Shown in pieces: positions 43,274 to 51,348 of a DNA stretch of 64,000 nucleotides (position 1 is the first letter of the stretch; each line of letters starts with the position of its first letter). The notes below the pieces were generated by a model that worked only from the letters and a program-made list of their open reading frames with translations, was not told the origin of the DNA and did not search any database. Origin of the DNA: Mucilaginibacter tolerans (GTDB lineage: Bacteria > Bacteroidota > Bacteroidia > Sphingobacteriales > Sphingobacteriaceae); assembly GCF_030519375.1 (NCBI RefSeq), contig NZ_JAUMKB010000009.1:1-64000 (forward strand), written 5' to 3'. The translations under genes were made by a program, and so were the position numbers.

Positions 43274-43720
43274 TTATAGTTTTTGCTCTAACGTAAAAGT
43301 GTTATCTATGCCATTGTAAATAAAAATGCACTTACGCAAAATATCTCTACCTATGAGCATTTTGATATTTGAACTATAGACAGACATATCCATAACAGCA
43401 ATTAAAGTATCTCGGCATAAATCGCTATTTAATAAATCAATTCCAACTTTATAAACTGGCAATTGCCGCTTATTGGCATTGATAAAGTTCATGTTAGCCA
43501 CAAAATCGGTTTCTTCCACAACTATATTTTCATTCATTATAGAAATATCAATAACGGACGTCGATGCACCTGTATCTACGAAGGCGTCGAGCATGATAAA
43601 CCGTTCGGGTATATTATTTACAGTATCAATTTTTTGATTTTTAAATGTTGATTTGATCTTTACCCGAACAATCGGACCGGATTCAAATAAATTATCGGAA
43701 ACTATTTTTTTTTTAATCAT
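43274..43720 (-). CDS. Retropepsin-like aspartic protease
   Basis: 148 aa with the single-domain retroviral aspartyl protease pattern: catalytic Asp49 in FVDTGASTSVID and the flap-side signature LIGRDILRKCIFIYNG (about 123-138). Single-domain enzymes act as homodimers. No signal peptide or membrane segment, so it is cytoplasmic. It is convergent with the cargo pair (86 nt between the ends). Bacterial retropepsins are known but their substrates are mostly unknown. A role with the neighbouring pair, for example processing one of them, is speculation. Confidence 0.75.
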   Translation of the reverse strand: MIKKKIVSDNLFESGPIVRVKIKSTFKNQKIDTVNNIPERFIMLDAFVDTGASTSVIDISIMNENIVVEETDFVANMNFINANKRQLPVYKVGIDLLNSDLCRDTLIAVMDMSVYSSNIKMLIGRDILRKCIFIYNGIDNTFTLEQKL

Positions 43721-43837
43721 ATTAGACTATTAGAGTGCTTTGGGGCAAATGGTTAAGTACATTTTTCGGAATTAAAAATCCTTTTTAGCAAATATTAACT
43801 ATCCGCATTCTTAAACTATGAAAATTTTATGCAGGGA

Positions 43838-44431
43838 TTAACCTTGGCACTTAACTATAGAACGTTTTATTTTACCACTATAAAGATACTCCAAAATGTC
43901 GTTCAACTGCTCGCGGCCTTGCCATGAGATAAAGTAAATAGTTTTACGACCGATCTTTTCTTTATGAAACAACCCAGCCTCGCAGCAATCGCGAAATTCC
44001 TTTCGCCATCTAAAGTCAGGATTACGCCCATGTTGTAAGTTAAATTCATTCAAGTGAGCTTGTGTAAAAAACTCACGTTGATAGGCAACAATTAAAAAAA
44101 ATAGCTCATTATTGGTGATTTCGATAATTTTCTTGAGCTTGAAACTACGTAATATCACATTAATTATTATTTGTACAAATTCGGGGGAGATACCCATTTG
44201 CCCTTTGTTGGATATTGTAAGCCGACAAATACTTTTATTTAGGTTGTTCAATTCCATTTTCAGTTTGACATTCTCACGTTTGGTGTTTCTATTGTCGGCC
44301 TTTAATTTATCAGTCTTTTCTCTCAATTGATTAAGCATTGATCGCTGACTGTCGATCTTTTTGTTTTTCGCCTTCACCAATTCTAATAGCTCGTCACGGC
44401 TATAGTTTTCGTATGGATTCACTTTATTCAT
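43838..44431 (-). CDS. Coiled-coil / winged-helix-like protein of the replication operon
   Basis: 197 aa. The N-terminal third is a coiled coil (about 12-75, LLELVKAKNKKIDSQRSML and following Leu/Lys/Asn heptads). The C-terminal part (about 90-185) looks like a winged-helix DNA-binding region with FFTQAHLNEFNLQHGRNPDF, CCEAGLFHKEKIGRKTIYF and GREQLNDILEYLY. It starts 17 nt after the primase stop, so it is the last gene of the leftward operon HTH, ATPase, primase, this one. Function unknown; DNA binding is inferred. Confidence 0.65.
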   Translation of the reverse strand: MNKVNPYENYSRDELLELVKAKNKKIDSQRSMLNQLREKTDKLKADNRNTKRENVKLKMELNNLNKSICRLTISNKGQMGISPEFVQIIINVILRSFKLKKIIEITNNELFFLIVAYQREFFTQAHLNEFNLQHGRNPDFRWRKEFRDCCEAGLFHKEKIGRKTIYFISWQGREQLNDILEYLYSGKIKRSIVKCQG

Positions 44432-44448
44432 AAATACTTGTTATTCCG

Positions 44449-45375
44449 CTATGGTTGACCGAATCCCATGTCTTTTAATTTTTTGGCGCACAACTTCCAA
44501 TCATAATTACATTCGAGTTGCAAAAAAACATTGACCGGATTTACTCCTTTAGCTGGCTGAAAATTGGTAGCATCAGTGAAAACATAAAGCAATCTCCGTG
44601 CAGTGCAAAAGTCAGCTGACACACCCTCTTTTTTCCCTGGCCTCGTGTATCGTTTCCTTGTACCCTTGTCATATTTAGGTTGATATTTCCAGCCATGACA
44701 GATTAAAAGGCTTTCAACATCCCCATTCTTATTAAAATCGTCAAACACGTTGCTTTCAGTACTTCCCACGGTTTTAGTATCATAAGGCTTTCTAGGGCTT
44801 ATATGAGGCTCATATACATAAGGGAACACAACTGCACTATGATTAAAATAAGCGTTCCTATCGACTGAATAGTACCTAAAACGGGCTATATCTTTTACGG
44901 CGATATCAAAGTAAGGTCGATCAATACCAAACGTCTTAAAGTATAATTGTAAGGCCTCGAAATGCTGATCGAACTTTGCCGGGTTGCTGATTCGTACAAG
45001 CCCCCAATAGCCCCTGCCAGATGCGGACAATCCGCAATATGCAACGTATGGCATTGTTGATATTATCAGTTTTACACTGTCCATTCTTTTAGGGTGAAGG
45101 TTGTCAATATCGAAACTCATTAACCCCGTACGCCTAATAACATTTTTTGCGCTTCGTGAGGGAAAGCAAATGGCTGAAGGTGTTATACCCGGCAATTCAG
45201 CTTTCAATTTGTCCCGTTCATCTTTATTTTTCTTTGATCTTATTTTAAGAATAGTTGATTCGAGGGAACAATCATTCAAGTATTCCAAGAGATTGCATTC
45301 AAAAGGGTGCTTGCCTGAAAAGTGACTGTATTTCGAAATCATGATATTTAATACTGAATGTTCCATTGCAAACAA
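44449..45375 (-). CDS. VirE N-terminal / BT4734-type primase-like protein
   Basis: 308 aa, of the family seen beside AAA ATPases in Bacteroidota mobile DNA. Motifs resemble the archaeo-eukaryotic primase fold: MSFDIDNL, GLSASGRGYWGLVRIS, YFKTFGIDRPYFDIAVKDIARFRYYS, then YFNHSAVVFPYVY. A C-terminal helical segment (LLICHGWKY, ...ADFCTARRLLYVFTDA) may be a PriCT-like or related helical domain. Together with the ATPase upstream it makes a primase-helicase pair that probably replicates the excised element. The start could be either of two nearby Met codons. Confidence 0.82.
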   Translation of the reverse strand: MFAMEHSVLNIMISKYSHFSGKHPFECNLLEYLNDCSLESTILKIRSKKNKDERDKLKAELPGITPSAICFPSRSAKNVIRRTGLMSFDIDNLHPKRMDSVKLIISTMPYVAYCGLSASGRGYWGLVRISNPAKFDQHFEALQLYFKTFGIDRPYFDIAVKDIARFRYYSVDRNAYFNHSAVVFPYVYEPHISPRKPYDTKTVGSTESNVFDDFNKNGDVESLLICHGWKYQPKYDKGTRKRYTRPGKKEGVSADFCTARRLLYVFTDATNFQPAKGVNPVNVFLQLECNYDWKLCAKKLKDMGFGQP

Positions 45376-45380
45376 TTTAC

Positions 45381-45468
45381 TGTCCGGGTAACTGGTCGGG
45401 TCAACGAGTTAAGAGATTAGTTATTACTTCACTGGTCGGGTAATACCCTTTAGGGTAACCCAACCAGT
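45381..45468. repeat. GTCGGGT repeats and nested palindrome between ATPase and primase genes
   Basis: ACTGGTCGGGT occurs twice in direct orientation (45391-45401 and 45431-45441), plus GTCCGGGTAA at 45382. The second copy opens a nested palindrome to 45468 (ACTGGTCGGGT...ACCCAACCAGT enclosing ACCCTTTAGGGT). Iterated sites next to primase/helicase genes are typical of replication origins or Rep-binding sites. Confidence 0.55.
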
Positions 45469-45472
45469 AGAG

Positions 45473-46609
45473 TTAATCATCATTTAATAGCGTATAAAAA
45501 GTATTTGGTGATCTATCAACTCCCTGCTTAATAATTAACCCTTCTTCTAACAAATGCGATAAAAATTTAGCAACTCTTTCTTTGCCAAACGTATACCCAT
45601 CATTGCATTGTTGGTCGTAGTGATTTGATAGCTTAGGATTTAACTCACCTAATTTCAATTTTTGATTACCCTTAAAAACCTTTGACAAAATAATCAGATG
45701 AGTTTCATTGGGTATTTCATGTGGTTGTACCCTTCTTTTCCTTTGGGCAGTATCCACTGGTACTGCCAATAATTCAAAAGGTACACGTTCGTTACTATTG
45801 GTAAATAAGAAAGTCTGCGGATCAAAATTTAAGACGAAACTGCTATTCTTAAATTCCCTTCCCAAATAATTACCCTTAACAATGCACAAATGCTTTATAT
45901 TCTCATCGTTTAAGTCTGTTCGCAATTCGATAACTAATCTCATTTTTGCTTCAAATCCCTGACCTGAAAGAATGTTGTTTTTTGAAGGCTCTAATTTTTC
46001 GGTTCGTTTCCCTGTATGATGCAAAAATGCAATTGAGCAATTATACTTTGTCGCAATAGCCTTATATCGGTTTAGAACTTGGCGTATCAATGCACTGTCG
46101 ATCAGATTTTGGCCGAAAACATCACTCCAGCAATCTATTATTATAAGATCAGCCAATTCGGATGATAATTGCGCTTCAAGGTATTCCGGTATATTATCGG
46201 ACTCAAAATGGAAACGTATATTCTCCAAATCGTCTATCTGCGTAGACTGCCTTTTTATAAGGTAAGAGGTTGACACGTTATCATCTTCGGTAGCTATGTA
46301 GATAACCTTCCAATGTTCTCCGCTAACATCCCAGCCCAAAAAATTCGTTCTTTTTGCTACGCAAATAGCAAGCTGCCTTAATAGCATGGATTTACCCGTA
46401 TCAGAACTACCAACAAGTGCCCACACGCCTTTCCGCGGAACAATCGGACTAATTAAAGTCGGTATAGTCTCTGCATCCAGTCTATACAAGTCAGCTCCGG
46501 TGTACGTTTGGGGTTCAATCGTTAAACCTTCTATTGTTTCGAACGAAACATTTGCAGTACCTTTGCTTTGCACAAAGCATTGATCTGGGGGTAAATTATG
46601 TTCGAGCAT
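45473..46609 (-). CDS. AAA ATPase, RepA-like replicative helicase
   Basis: 378 aa RecA-fold ATPase with Walker A GSSDTGKSMLLRQLAI (about 67-82), Walker B LADLIIIDCWSDVFG and CSIAFLHHTGKRTEK (sensor-like His pair), matching hexameric RepA/KaiC-like plasmid helicases (AAA_25). It has an N-terminal extension of about 45 residues and a C-terminal winged-helix-like region. The primase-like gene follows and the HTH gene precedes by 14 nt, forming a replication operon. Confidence 0.85.
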   Translation of the reverse strand: MLEHNLPPDQCFVQSKGTANVSFETIEGLTIEPQTYTGADLYRLDAETIPTLISPIVPRKGVWALVGSSDTGKSMLLRQLAICVAKRTNFLGWDVSGEHWKVIYIATEDDNVSTSYLIKRQSTQIDDLENIRFHFESDNIPEYLEAQLSSELADLIIIDCWSDVFGQNLIDSALIRQVLNRYKAIATKYNCSIAFLHHTGKRTEKLEPSKNNILSGQGFEAKMRLVIELRTDLNDENIKHLCIVKGNYLGREFKNSSFVLNFDPQTFLFTNSNERVPFELLAVPVDTAQRKRRVQPHEIPNETHLIILSKVFKGNQKLKLGELNPKLSNHYDQQCNDGYTFGKERVAKFLSHLLEEGLIIKQGVDRSPNTFYTLLNDD

Positions 46610-46623
46610 GAGTTACCCCCTCT

Positions 46624-46914
46624 TTATTTAGTTTTGATTCGAATTAATGCCTTTTGAATATCCTCCAGCCGATACCTTACCTTATATCCTAATCGATAAG
46701 CGACAATAAAACCCTGTTTTGTGTACTCATTTAATGTGGGCAGAGAAATTTCCAAAAGTTCTGCGGTTTCTTGCCTTGTATAAATAGTCTTTTCAGGTTT
46801 TTGTGCGGAAATTACCTTATAAATTTCTGATCGTACAGATTCTGAAATACAATCAACTAAGAGTGTTTTAAACTCCGCTGGTTCGTAGGTTGTGGTGAAT
46901 GTTTGAGTTGCCAT
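46624..46914 (-). CDS. Helix-turn-helix protein, excisionase/MerR-like
   Basis: 96 aa with the helix_turn_helix_17 pattern: IYTRQETAELLEISLPTLNEYTKQGFIVAYRLGYKVRYRLEDIQKAL split over about 45-92. Such proteins in Bacteroidota mobile elements act as excisionases or operon regulators. The N-terminal 40 residues are polar. It leads the operon with the ATPase 14 nt downstream, and is divergent from nothing; the integrase lies upstream in the same direction with a separate gene between. Confidence 0.82.
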   Translation of the reverse strand: MATQTFTTTYEPAEFKTLLVDCISESVRSEIYKVISAQKPEKTIYTRQETAELLEISLPTLNEYTKQGFIVAYRLGYKVRYRLEDIQKALIRIKTK

Positions 46915-47015
46915 AACTTTACTTTTGTTTGAGCAAAGTTATCGCGGCTTAATTCGGTGATAAATCCTTAAGGATACTTTTAAGGATATGTTTTTTATTC
47001 GATTTAGATAAATCG

Positions 47016-47696
47016 TTATTTTTTTGACCGGTTATAGAGTGCTTTACTTTTGTTAAAGTAACTATCAAGTGTAGTTTTTTTTAATGGTTGTCCATTATTA
47101 TTCTCAAAAACTGAAATTAGAACACGTTTAAGGTTTTCAATAGAAGTATTGATTTTCCCGTTGTCTTTTAACTTCTCAAAATAGGTTGTGATTTCATTAA
47201 TGTTAGCATTTTCAGTAAGTTTTATTTTTTCAAAATCGGGTTTACTATTTTGATGGAAATTAGATTTGGAAAATTGTCTCTCCATATTTTCAAACCAGCT
47301 CATGACAAATTTGTATTTATTTAGATTTGTTCCTAATGGGTAGTTTTCATATTTATATTTACTGCAATAATCTATAAACATCGTCTTGGTAAATTTCAAG
47401 AAGTAGCTTTTATCTTTACATTGGTAAAATTGGTAGTTAAGAAAATCAGCGATTTCAAAGTTTTCTTGAAGTTCTGCATTGATTATAAAATACATTGAAT
47501 TAAATACACTGACGTTGTTAACATAGCTTAAATCTTCTTTATTATCATCAAAGCCCTTAATCTTTACTGGGGCTGTAATCATAATATCATATTTATTTTT
47601 TTGGTATAAGCCCCTAAAATTTATTGCATAAAGTGAATTATCAATCGCGTCTTTATACGCTGGGCCAGTCAAATCGGGCTTAATTATATTATCCAT
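47016..47696 (-). CDS. Hypothetical protein downstream of integrase
   Basis: 226 aa from the ATG giving MDNIIKPDLTGPAY; a TTG start nine codons earlier is possible. It is AT-rich and rich in Asn, Lys, Phe, Tyr. The C-terminal 80 residues (IKLTENANINEITTYFEKLK, ...NTSIENLKRVLISVFENNNG) show a helical arrangement loosely like the C-terminal part of RteC proteins of Bacteroides conjugative elements, but I would not call it RteC. It directly follows the integrase gene (28 nt). Function unknown, perhaps regulation of the element. Confidence 0.6.
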   Translation of the reverse strand: MDNIIKPDLTGPAYKDAIDNSLYAINFRGLYQKNKYDIMITAPVKIKGFDDNKEDLSYVNNVSVFNSMYFIINAELQENFEIADFLNYQFYQCKDKSYFLKFTKTMFIDYCSKYKYENYPLGTNLNKYKFVMSWFENMERQFSKSNFHQNSKPDFEKIKLTENANINEITTYFEKLKDNGKINTSIENLKRVLISVFENNNGQPLKKTTLDSYFNKSKALYNRSKK

Positions 47697-47724
47697 AATA
47701 ATGTCATCGAAAATAAAAAACAAA

Positions 47725-49032
47725 TCAAACCACTTTGAGCATTAAATCAGTACTCCAGTGTTTTTTAAGCTTTTCAGCGTGTTCTTTTGGTGTCACCCTT
47801 ATATACTTCATAAACGAACTTTCAGTTGTATGGCCTGTTATAGCCATTATGCTGATCGTAGGGAAATTATCTAAGTACATATTCGTCGCAAACGATCTAC
47901 GTGCTGTATGGCTTGATACAAGCGTATGTTTCGGCACGGTTGATATAACTTCTTTCCCGGCCTTTGTAAAATGTAATGAAATCATTTCGTTGAATTCTGC
48001 TTTTTTAGCTACATCCTTTAGGTACTCATTCATTTTTTGGTTGCTGATAGTCGGGGGCAAACTATTTTCAGTTAAACCTTTGTACTTTTTCATTATTTCC
48101 CGTACATATTTGTGAATAGGGACAATGACAGTTTTTTTTGTCTTTTGAGTTTTGATCTCTATAAAATCGCCTTTAATATTTTTAGGGCTTATATCGCTAA
48201 AATCAGAAAATCGCAATCCTGTCCAGCAACCAACAATAAATAAATCTCTGACACGCTCTAAACGGGTTTCCTGCGACAAATCAAGTTCATACAGCCTTTT
48301 CAATTCGGCTTTATCTAAATAGACTGTTTCTGTTTGTTCAGTTTTTGCCTTATACCTTTTGCCTGTAAATGAGGTTTTTGTCAATTCCCTTTCAACCGCA
48401 TCATTCATTATTGATTTAAGTACCCGGATATGTTTTGAAAGTGTGTTTGTAGCATATTTCTTTTCAAAAATCATATACTCCTTATAATCTTCAAAAAACG
48501 CTAAGTCTATATTTTCAAAACTCAGGTTGTACCGCTTTTCCTTTTTAAATGCTTCGAGGTTGTTTTTAAGGGTATTATAAATTTTGATAGTATTTGGCTG
48601 TATCGGTGTACCCTTATCACTTAACCGTTTCCCGGTTACACATTCCTTAATAAATAGTTCGACAAAGCTTAAGAGGTTGTAAGTAACTATTTCCGGCTGT
48701 TCCTGGCCTCTGTTTTTATCAGCAAGTAACTTACCTTTAATCAACTCTTTTAGATGATCTGGCGAAGGCTGTTGCTGTTCGTTATCATTCAAATAGGAAC
48801 GGTAAACATCTAAAGCAATATTCTTTTTATTTTTCAACCCGGTATTAAATTCCGGGTGTGTGGGAAAAGCACTTGTTTGCTTTGCTCTTTGATTTTCACT
48901 GTCCCAAAACTTAGTATTGATCTTTTCAATTGTACCGACCTTAAATCTGCAATTCCGAAATGAAAAAAACATCATTACACCTGTAACCTTGTTTGGAGTT
49001 GTTTCCCTAAGATAAAAATTAACCTCTGCCAT
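47725..49032 (-). CDS. Tyrosine recombinase / site-specific integrase
   Basis: 435 aa integrase. The N-terminal arm-binding region (about 1-100) is followed by a SAM-like core-binding domain (about 120-220) and a catalytic domain. Catalytic residues: Arg in GCWTGLRFSDF, HTARRSF (His375 and Arg378), GHTTESSF (His401) and nucleophile Tyr410 in FMKYIRV. The gene lies 180 nt inside the right attachment site, as expected for a tRNA-targeting integrase reading away from it. ATG start at MAEVNFYLRET. It presumably integrates the element into tRNA-Phe. Confidence 0.95.
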   Translation of the reverse strand: MAEVNFYLRETTPNKVTGVMMFFSFRNCRFKVGTIEKINTKFWDSENQRAKQTSAFPTHPEFNTGLKNKKNIALDVYRSYLNDNEQQQPSPDHLKELIKGKLLADKNRGQEQPEIVTYNLLSFVELFIKECVTGKRLSDKGTPIQPNTIKIYNTLKNNLEAFKKEKRYNLSFENIDLAFFEDYKEYMIFEKKYATNTLSKHIRVLKSIMNDAVERELTKTSFTGKRYKAKTEQTETVYLDKAELKRLYELDLSQETRLERVRDLFIVGCWTGLRFSDFSDISPKNIKGDFIEIKTQKTKKTVIVPIHKYVREIMKKYKGLTENSLPPTISNQKMNEYLKDVAKKAEFNEMISLHFTKAGKEVISTVPKHTLVSSHTARRSFATNMYLDNFPTISIMAITGHTTESSFMKYIRVTPKEHAEKLKKHWSTDLMLKVV

Positions 49033-49074
49033 GATTTTAATGTTGATTAATCAAAGCTAACGGTTTTTTATTTT

Positions 49075-49093
49075 GGGTACAAATTTGGGTACA
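49075..49093 (+). repeat. Right 19-nt direct repeat (candidate integrase arm site)
   Basis: GGGTACAAATTTGGGTACA, identical to 39865-39883, lying between the integrase start and attR. Confidence 0.75.
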
Positions 49094-49201
49094 CTTTTTT
49101 TTAATTTTGTTTTGTCTCGTTGTATTTCGATTAACTAAAATGCCATCTATTATACGATATAAGCAATCCAAGTAATCGGGTTTAATCGAAAGAAATATTT
49201 A

Positions 49202-49224
49202 GGTTCGAGTACAGCTGATACCAC
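49202..49224 (+). repeat. attR: partial duplicate of the tRNA-Phe 3' end
   Basis: GGTTCGAGTACAGCTGATAC plus CAC, matching attL except at two positions; core CAGCTGATACCAC at 49212-49224. Confidence 0.85.
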
Positions 49225-49227
49225 TGA

Positions 49228-49257
49228 AAGCCTTCAGAGAAATCTGAGGGCTTTTTT
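49228..49257 (+). terminator. Displaced chromosomal terminator of tRNA-Phe
   Basis: 11-bp stem AAGCCTTCAGA / TCTGAGGGCTT, loop GAAA, then a T run, 4 nt after attR. It now serves nothing upstream except the attR tail, so it was probably the tRNA terminator before integration. Confidence 0.8.
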
Positions 49258-49335
49258 CTTTCAAGACTGCACCAAACCAGTGGTTGTTATCACCCAAATT
49301 GCGGACAATAATTTTACCTTTGCCAAAACTTTAAT

Positions 49336-49674
49336 ATGATAGAATTAACTCCATGCCCATTGTGCAAATCGACCTTTACGTACGAAATGAATGGTCTGCT
49401 AGCCTGTCCGGAATGTGGCCATGAGTGGAGTCCTGAAGAAGAAAGTACTGTGAATGATCAATTCATTGTAAAAGACTGCAACGGTAATGTCCTTCAAAAC
49501 GGTGATTCTGTAGTAATTATAAAAAATCTCCCGGTAAAAGGTTCCTCCCAAAACATAAAGGCCGGAACGAAAGTCAAAAATATCCGTCTGGTAGATAGTG
49601 ACCATAATATTGACTGCAAGATAGATGGCTTCGGCGCAATGGCACTCAAATCGGAGTTTGTGAAAAAAGCATAA
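49336..49674 (+). CDS. yjdM: Zinc-ribbon alkylphosphonate-utilisation-like protein (YjdM/PhnA)
   Basis: 112 aa of the YjdM (formerly PhnA) family. A four-Cys zinc ribbon at the N-terminus ([14 protein letters not shown], then CPECGHEW) is followed by the PhnA domain ([58 protein letters not shown]). Despite the old name, a role in phosphonate use is not established. Cytoplasmic. It is the first chromosomal gene beyond the integrative element. Confidence 0.9.
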   Translation: MIELTPCPLCKSTFTYEMNGLLACPECGHEWSPEEESTVNDQFIVKDCNGNVLQNGDSVVIIKNLPVKGSSQNIKAGTKVKNIRLVDSDHNIDCKIDGFGAMALKSEFVKKA

Positions 49675-49867
49675 GTCATGTCGATATTCAAATGTTCACG
49701 TTCATTGCGAATACCCTTGAATAAGCATTGACATTTGACAATCAAATAGTTATATTTCAACAAGTCAACCTTAATTAAATTTATGACGCTTTCGGTCAGC
49801 GGAAGGTCTTTTCTTTATTACATCCGCCAAACAATCGTCATTTGAGCTATTGTTATTTTTGCCGCAA

Positions 49868-51094
49868 ATGCTTCCAACATCTGCTATAACAACATCACAA
49901 CTCAAAAACCAGCGGGTTTCAACCATATTGGCGTTTGCTTTGTTGCCGCTGTCGGGGTTTGCTACAGACATTTATATTCCTTCATTACCCAATATGGGGG
50001 CCGATATGCACATCAGCAGCATACAGGTACAATTAACCCTGACGCTGTTCCTGATCAGCTATGGCACCTCCCAATTGTTTTTGGGGAGTATCTTGGATTC
50101 ATACGGACGATACAAGTTCAGTGTGGGAGCCTTAGTCGTCTTTATCCTGGCAAGTATAGTCATTGCCGTCACGCACAATATTTATATGATCTATGCCATG
50201 CGGATCATCCATGGCATCACGGTGGCTATGATAGTAATAGCCAAACGGGCCTATTTTGTGGATGTATATGAAGGCTCGCAGTTAAAACATTACCTGAGTA
50301 TGTTCACCATCATCTGGTCTGCCGGGCCTATAGTTGCGCCCTTCCTAGGCGGTTATTTTCAGAATACATTCGGCTGGCAGTCAAACTTTTATTTCCTGGC
50401 AGCAATGGCATCGGTTATAGCCGTGCTGGAATTTTTATATAGCGGCGAGACTATCCGTCACCGCACACAATTCCATTTAAAAAAGATAGCGGCTGTGTAC
50501 ACCGAAATGATTAAAGAAACCACTTTCAGCCTTGGAATACTGATGTTGAGTTTTGCCTATTCAATGGTGATCATGTATAACATGACCGGCCCGTTTATTA
50601 TTGAGCACCACTTTAAATTTACGCCGGTTATTGCGGGTTATTGTTCGCTCATCCTGGGGCTGGCCTGGATGGTGGGTGGCTTTATTGGCAGGGCATTGAT
50701 CAGCCGGCCTTTTTTTGGCAAGCTGTTCGTTAATATTTTGTTGCAGCTCTTAATGGTTGCTTTAATGATCGTCACCGCAAAATTTGTCGGCAATGTTTAT
50801 GTAATGGTATTTTTTGCTTTTGTGATACATGTAGGCGCCGGATTTACCTATAATAATTATTTTACGTATTGTTTAGGTCGGTTTCCGAAAAACGCGGCTA
50901 TGTCTGGCGGGTTTACCGGCGGTATGGTGTATGTGATTCTCTCGCTGCTTACTTATATGGTAGTGGCTGTCATTCCCGCTAAGGATCAACTTAATCTGAG
51001 CTATAGTTACCTGGTGTTCATAATATTGTCGGTGGCGGTAATGCTGATTTTATTCAGGATAAACAGAAAGCACCCATCGGCGGCAACGGATTAA
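49868..51094 (+). CDS. MFS transporter, Bcr/CflA-like drug exporter
   Basis: 408 aa with 12 hydrophobic segments. Family marks include the TM1 end GFATDIYIPSLPNMG and the loop 2-3 motif GSILDSYGRYKFSVGA, plus RIIHGITVAMIVIAKRAYFVD. These match Bcr/CflA drug-resistance transporters (DHA1) exporting hydrophobic compounds by proton antiport. Start chosen at ATG 49868 rather than a TTG 18 nt upstream; a TATTTTTG box (49854-49861) just before it may be the -7 element. Substrate unknown. Confidence 0.83.
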   Translation: MLPTSAITTSQLKNQRVSTILAFALLPLSGFATDIYIPSLPNMGADMHISSIQVQLTLTLFLISYGTSQLFLGSILDSYGRYKFSVGALVVFILASIVIAVTHNIYMIYAMRIIHGITVAMIVIAKRAYFVDVYEGSQLKHYLSMFTIIWSAGPIVAPFLGGYFQNTFGWQSNFYFLAAMASVIAVLEFLYSGETIRHRTQFHLKKIAAVYTEMIKETTFSLGILMLSFAYSMVIMYNMTGPFIIEHHFKFTPVIAGYCSLILGLAWMVGGFIGRALISRPFFGKLFVNILLQLLMVALMIVTAKFVGNVYVMVFFAFVIHVGAGFTYNNYFTYCLGRFPKNAAMSGGFTGGMVYVILSLLTYMVVAVIPAKDQLNLSYSYLVFIILSVAVMLILFRINRKHPSAATD

Positions 51095-51348
51095 GTATCC
51101 TGACTGGCGCAAAACGTAAAGACTACTTGTGATTTTTATCTGGTTACGAGTACCAATCCGCTGCCTTCCGCTGCATGCGCACGCTTTATTGCGCGACTAC
51201 CGTTAAAAACCTGGTATTCTTTCCGTTATATAGCTGCAATTTTTTGTCGCGATCCACCCCTCAAATTGTCGATTTTACACAGCGCTATATCCCGAAATAC
51301 TTTCGAACTTCGTATTGTCAACAAACTCAAACCAAATCTGATAGCGTT

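Larger units (their letters stand above)
39806..49224. mobile_element. 9.4-kb integrative element in tRNA-Phe
   Basis: Bounded by the tRNA-Phe 3' end and an imperfect repeat of it, with the tyrosine recombinase gene next to the right end. It carries an HTH protein, a RepA-like ATPase, a VirE_N-type primase, a coiled-coil/winged-helix protein and AT-rich cargo. No relaxase, coupling protein or type IV secretion gene is present. The layout (integrase, HTH, primase-helicase, cargo) resembles phage satellites or integrated plasmid-like islands. Perfect 19-nt repeats near each end may be integrase arm sites. Confidence 0.9.

Noticed and set aside
39806..49224. Integrative and conjugative element or prophage
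   Set aside because: No relaxase, coupling protein, type IV secretion, capsid, terminase or tail gene is visible.
51175..51348. 58-codon extension of the alpha/beta hydrolase
   Set aside because: The ATG at 51349 is followed directly by a signal peptide, so the upstream part is not coding.
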